Positions 63,069 to 64,000 of a stretch of 64,000 bases of DNA are shown here, piece after piece. The notes under the pieces are model-generated. The model was not told the DNA's origin. It ran no database searches and saw only the letters and a program-made list of their open reading frames with translations. Made by a program: the position numbers and the translations under genes. The stretch is from Isochrysis galbana (lineage: Eukaryota > Haptophyta > Isochrysidales > Isochrysidaceae), in assembly GCA_018136815.1 (NCBI GenBank), contig CM030936.1, positions 4,168,474 through 4,232,473 of the forward strand, in the 5' to 3' direction. Position 1 is the first letter of the stretch; the number at the start of each line of letters is the position of its first letter.

Positions 63069-63989
63069 GCTGCGGCCATCGCCCATAAGCATGAGGCGGT
63101 GCGCTCCACGGTACGTCCGGGCCAACGTGCAATGCAAGCGACCAAGACCGAGGATGACACGGATGCCATCAAGAAGGCCTATGAGGCGGGCTTCAAGGCT
63201 GGCCAAGGTGGGCGTGGAGGTGGTAGGAGCAACAACAACAAGGACAAGAAGCCTTGCTCCCACTGCGACCGCATGCACACGGGCATCTGCTGGTCCAACC
63301 CCGACACCGCGCACTTGATCGATTGGGACAAGGTGCCGGAGGGCCTCCAAGCCAAGATCAAGGCCAACCTCTATGATGCCAAGATGAAGAAGGAAAACAA
63401 GCAAAGTGGTGGACGCCTCACCTTCACCTGCAACAAGATCTGTGCAACCACGACCAAGAACACCGAGGATGATGCCTTACGCATCCTCATCGACTCGGGC
63501 GCCACCGGGGCCGACTACTTCAACGACATCAGCTTCTTCCCGGACGGCGTGGATGAGACGCGCACGGACATGGTTGAGGTGGCAAGTGGCAAGGCAATCA
63601 AGACTTGGGGCACCGGCACCGCCAAGTTCCTTGCACTTGTGCGCCCCCAAGCCGGTGCACCCCTTGGATGGCATGTGGTCGAGAAGCCCGACGCATCATT
63701 TGGTCCATTCAAACGCAACATGCTCTCCACCCACAAGGCGTGCTCACGCAATGATGATATGAAGTGCATCATGGGCAAGGTGAATGGCTTTGAACTTCCG
63801 GGAGGTGCATTCATGCCTTTCACCATGGGTGACGACTCCCAAGGCTTCTATGTGGATGTACGGCCCATCCCCAAGGGCGAGACGACCAAGGCGTACTCGC
63901 TTGGACCGTACACCACCGACAAGCACAAGGACATGCACGCCACGCATGAGAAGCGCAAGGCTTCATACAAGGCTTCATGCAAGGCTTAA
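63069..63989 (+). pseudogene. Ty1/copia gag-protease segment
   Basis: The plus-strand frame continues AAAIAHKHEAVRSTVRPGQR through the complete zinc knuckle CSHCDRMHTGICW, a linker, and the aspartic protease start ALRILIDSGATGADYF (DSGA active-site motif typical of copia elements). Further downstream GFELPGGAFMPFTMGDDSQG probably belongs to the protease-linker region. It ends with a stop at 63989, 11 bp before the window edge, so integrase and RT are not present in this copy. It lacks its own start codon and begins at the junction with the RNase H fragment. Confidence 0.65.
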
Positions 63990-64000
63990 TGTGCGTCGTG

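Overview
The window reads as nuclear DNA of a GC-rich, repeat-laden single-celled eukaryote, most likely an alga. Genes carry short spliceosomal introns (mostly GT–AG, with donors such as GTGAGC, GTGCGC and GTAAGT), there are no operons, and long C, CT and GA tracts precede several genes. A bestrophin-type channel resembling thylakoid chloride channels, with an N-terminal targeting-like stretch, argues for a plastid lineage. An RIIa/EF-hand protein of radial-spoke type argues for a motile flagellum. A haptophyte or similar alga would fit, but that is inference.

Layout. 1-1.7 kb: LTR-retrotransposon remnant. 2-3 kb: single-exon unknown ORF. 4.0-9.1 kb (-): five-exon bromodomain/MBD/DDT/Tudor/WHIM chromatin protein. 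9.1-13.2 kb: low complexity, a minisatellite, an AT-rich island with foreign-looking peptides, and a 508-bp TIR element with an 8-bp target duplication. 13.6-15.4 kb (+): bestrophin-like channel. 16.6-19.6 kb: nested retroelement debris and an unknown reading frame. 20.0-21.4 kb: small membrane ORF tail-to-tail with mitochondrial SDHB (-). 21.9 kb (+): start of a gene that runs into a repeat. 22.5-25.5 kb (-): internally deleted LINE. 27.3-28.8 kb (+): Zn2Cys6 protein. 30.8-33.4 kb (-): GH130-like glycoside-active protein. 35.4-36.4 kb (+): Bax-inhibitor-1 family membrane protein. 36.6-38.7 kb (+): LINE 3' end and an associated unknown ORF. 39.4-41.1 kb (+): RSM22/METTL17-like mitoribosome factor. 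41.4-43.2 kb: repeats. 44.4-47.3 kb (+): nine-exon ankyrin-TKL kinase. 48-50.2 kb: repeats and a broken ORF. 50.4-52.2 kb (-): coiled-coil, tail-anchored unknown protein. 53.5-54.4 kb (+): chromodomain plus BED-finger ORF. 56.0-57.0 kb (+): two-exon membrane protein. 58.6-60.6 kb (+): RIIa/EF-hand protein. 61.0-64.0 kb: scrambled Ty1/copia fragments.

The host genes are unrelated housekeeping, organelle, signalling and flagellar functions. What links the window is mobile DNA: several interspersed families recur between genes, including an LTR family starting TGTCGCATTCGCGA, two TIR elements with 8-bp duplications, and a short-element group sharing the terminus TGTTTGACCGCCCTA at eight places. 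All exon structures were derived by eye from reading frame, phase and splice motifs and were not tested against transcripts.
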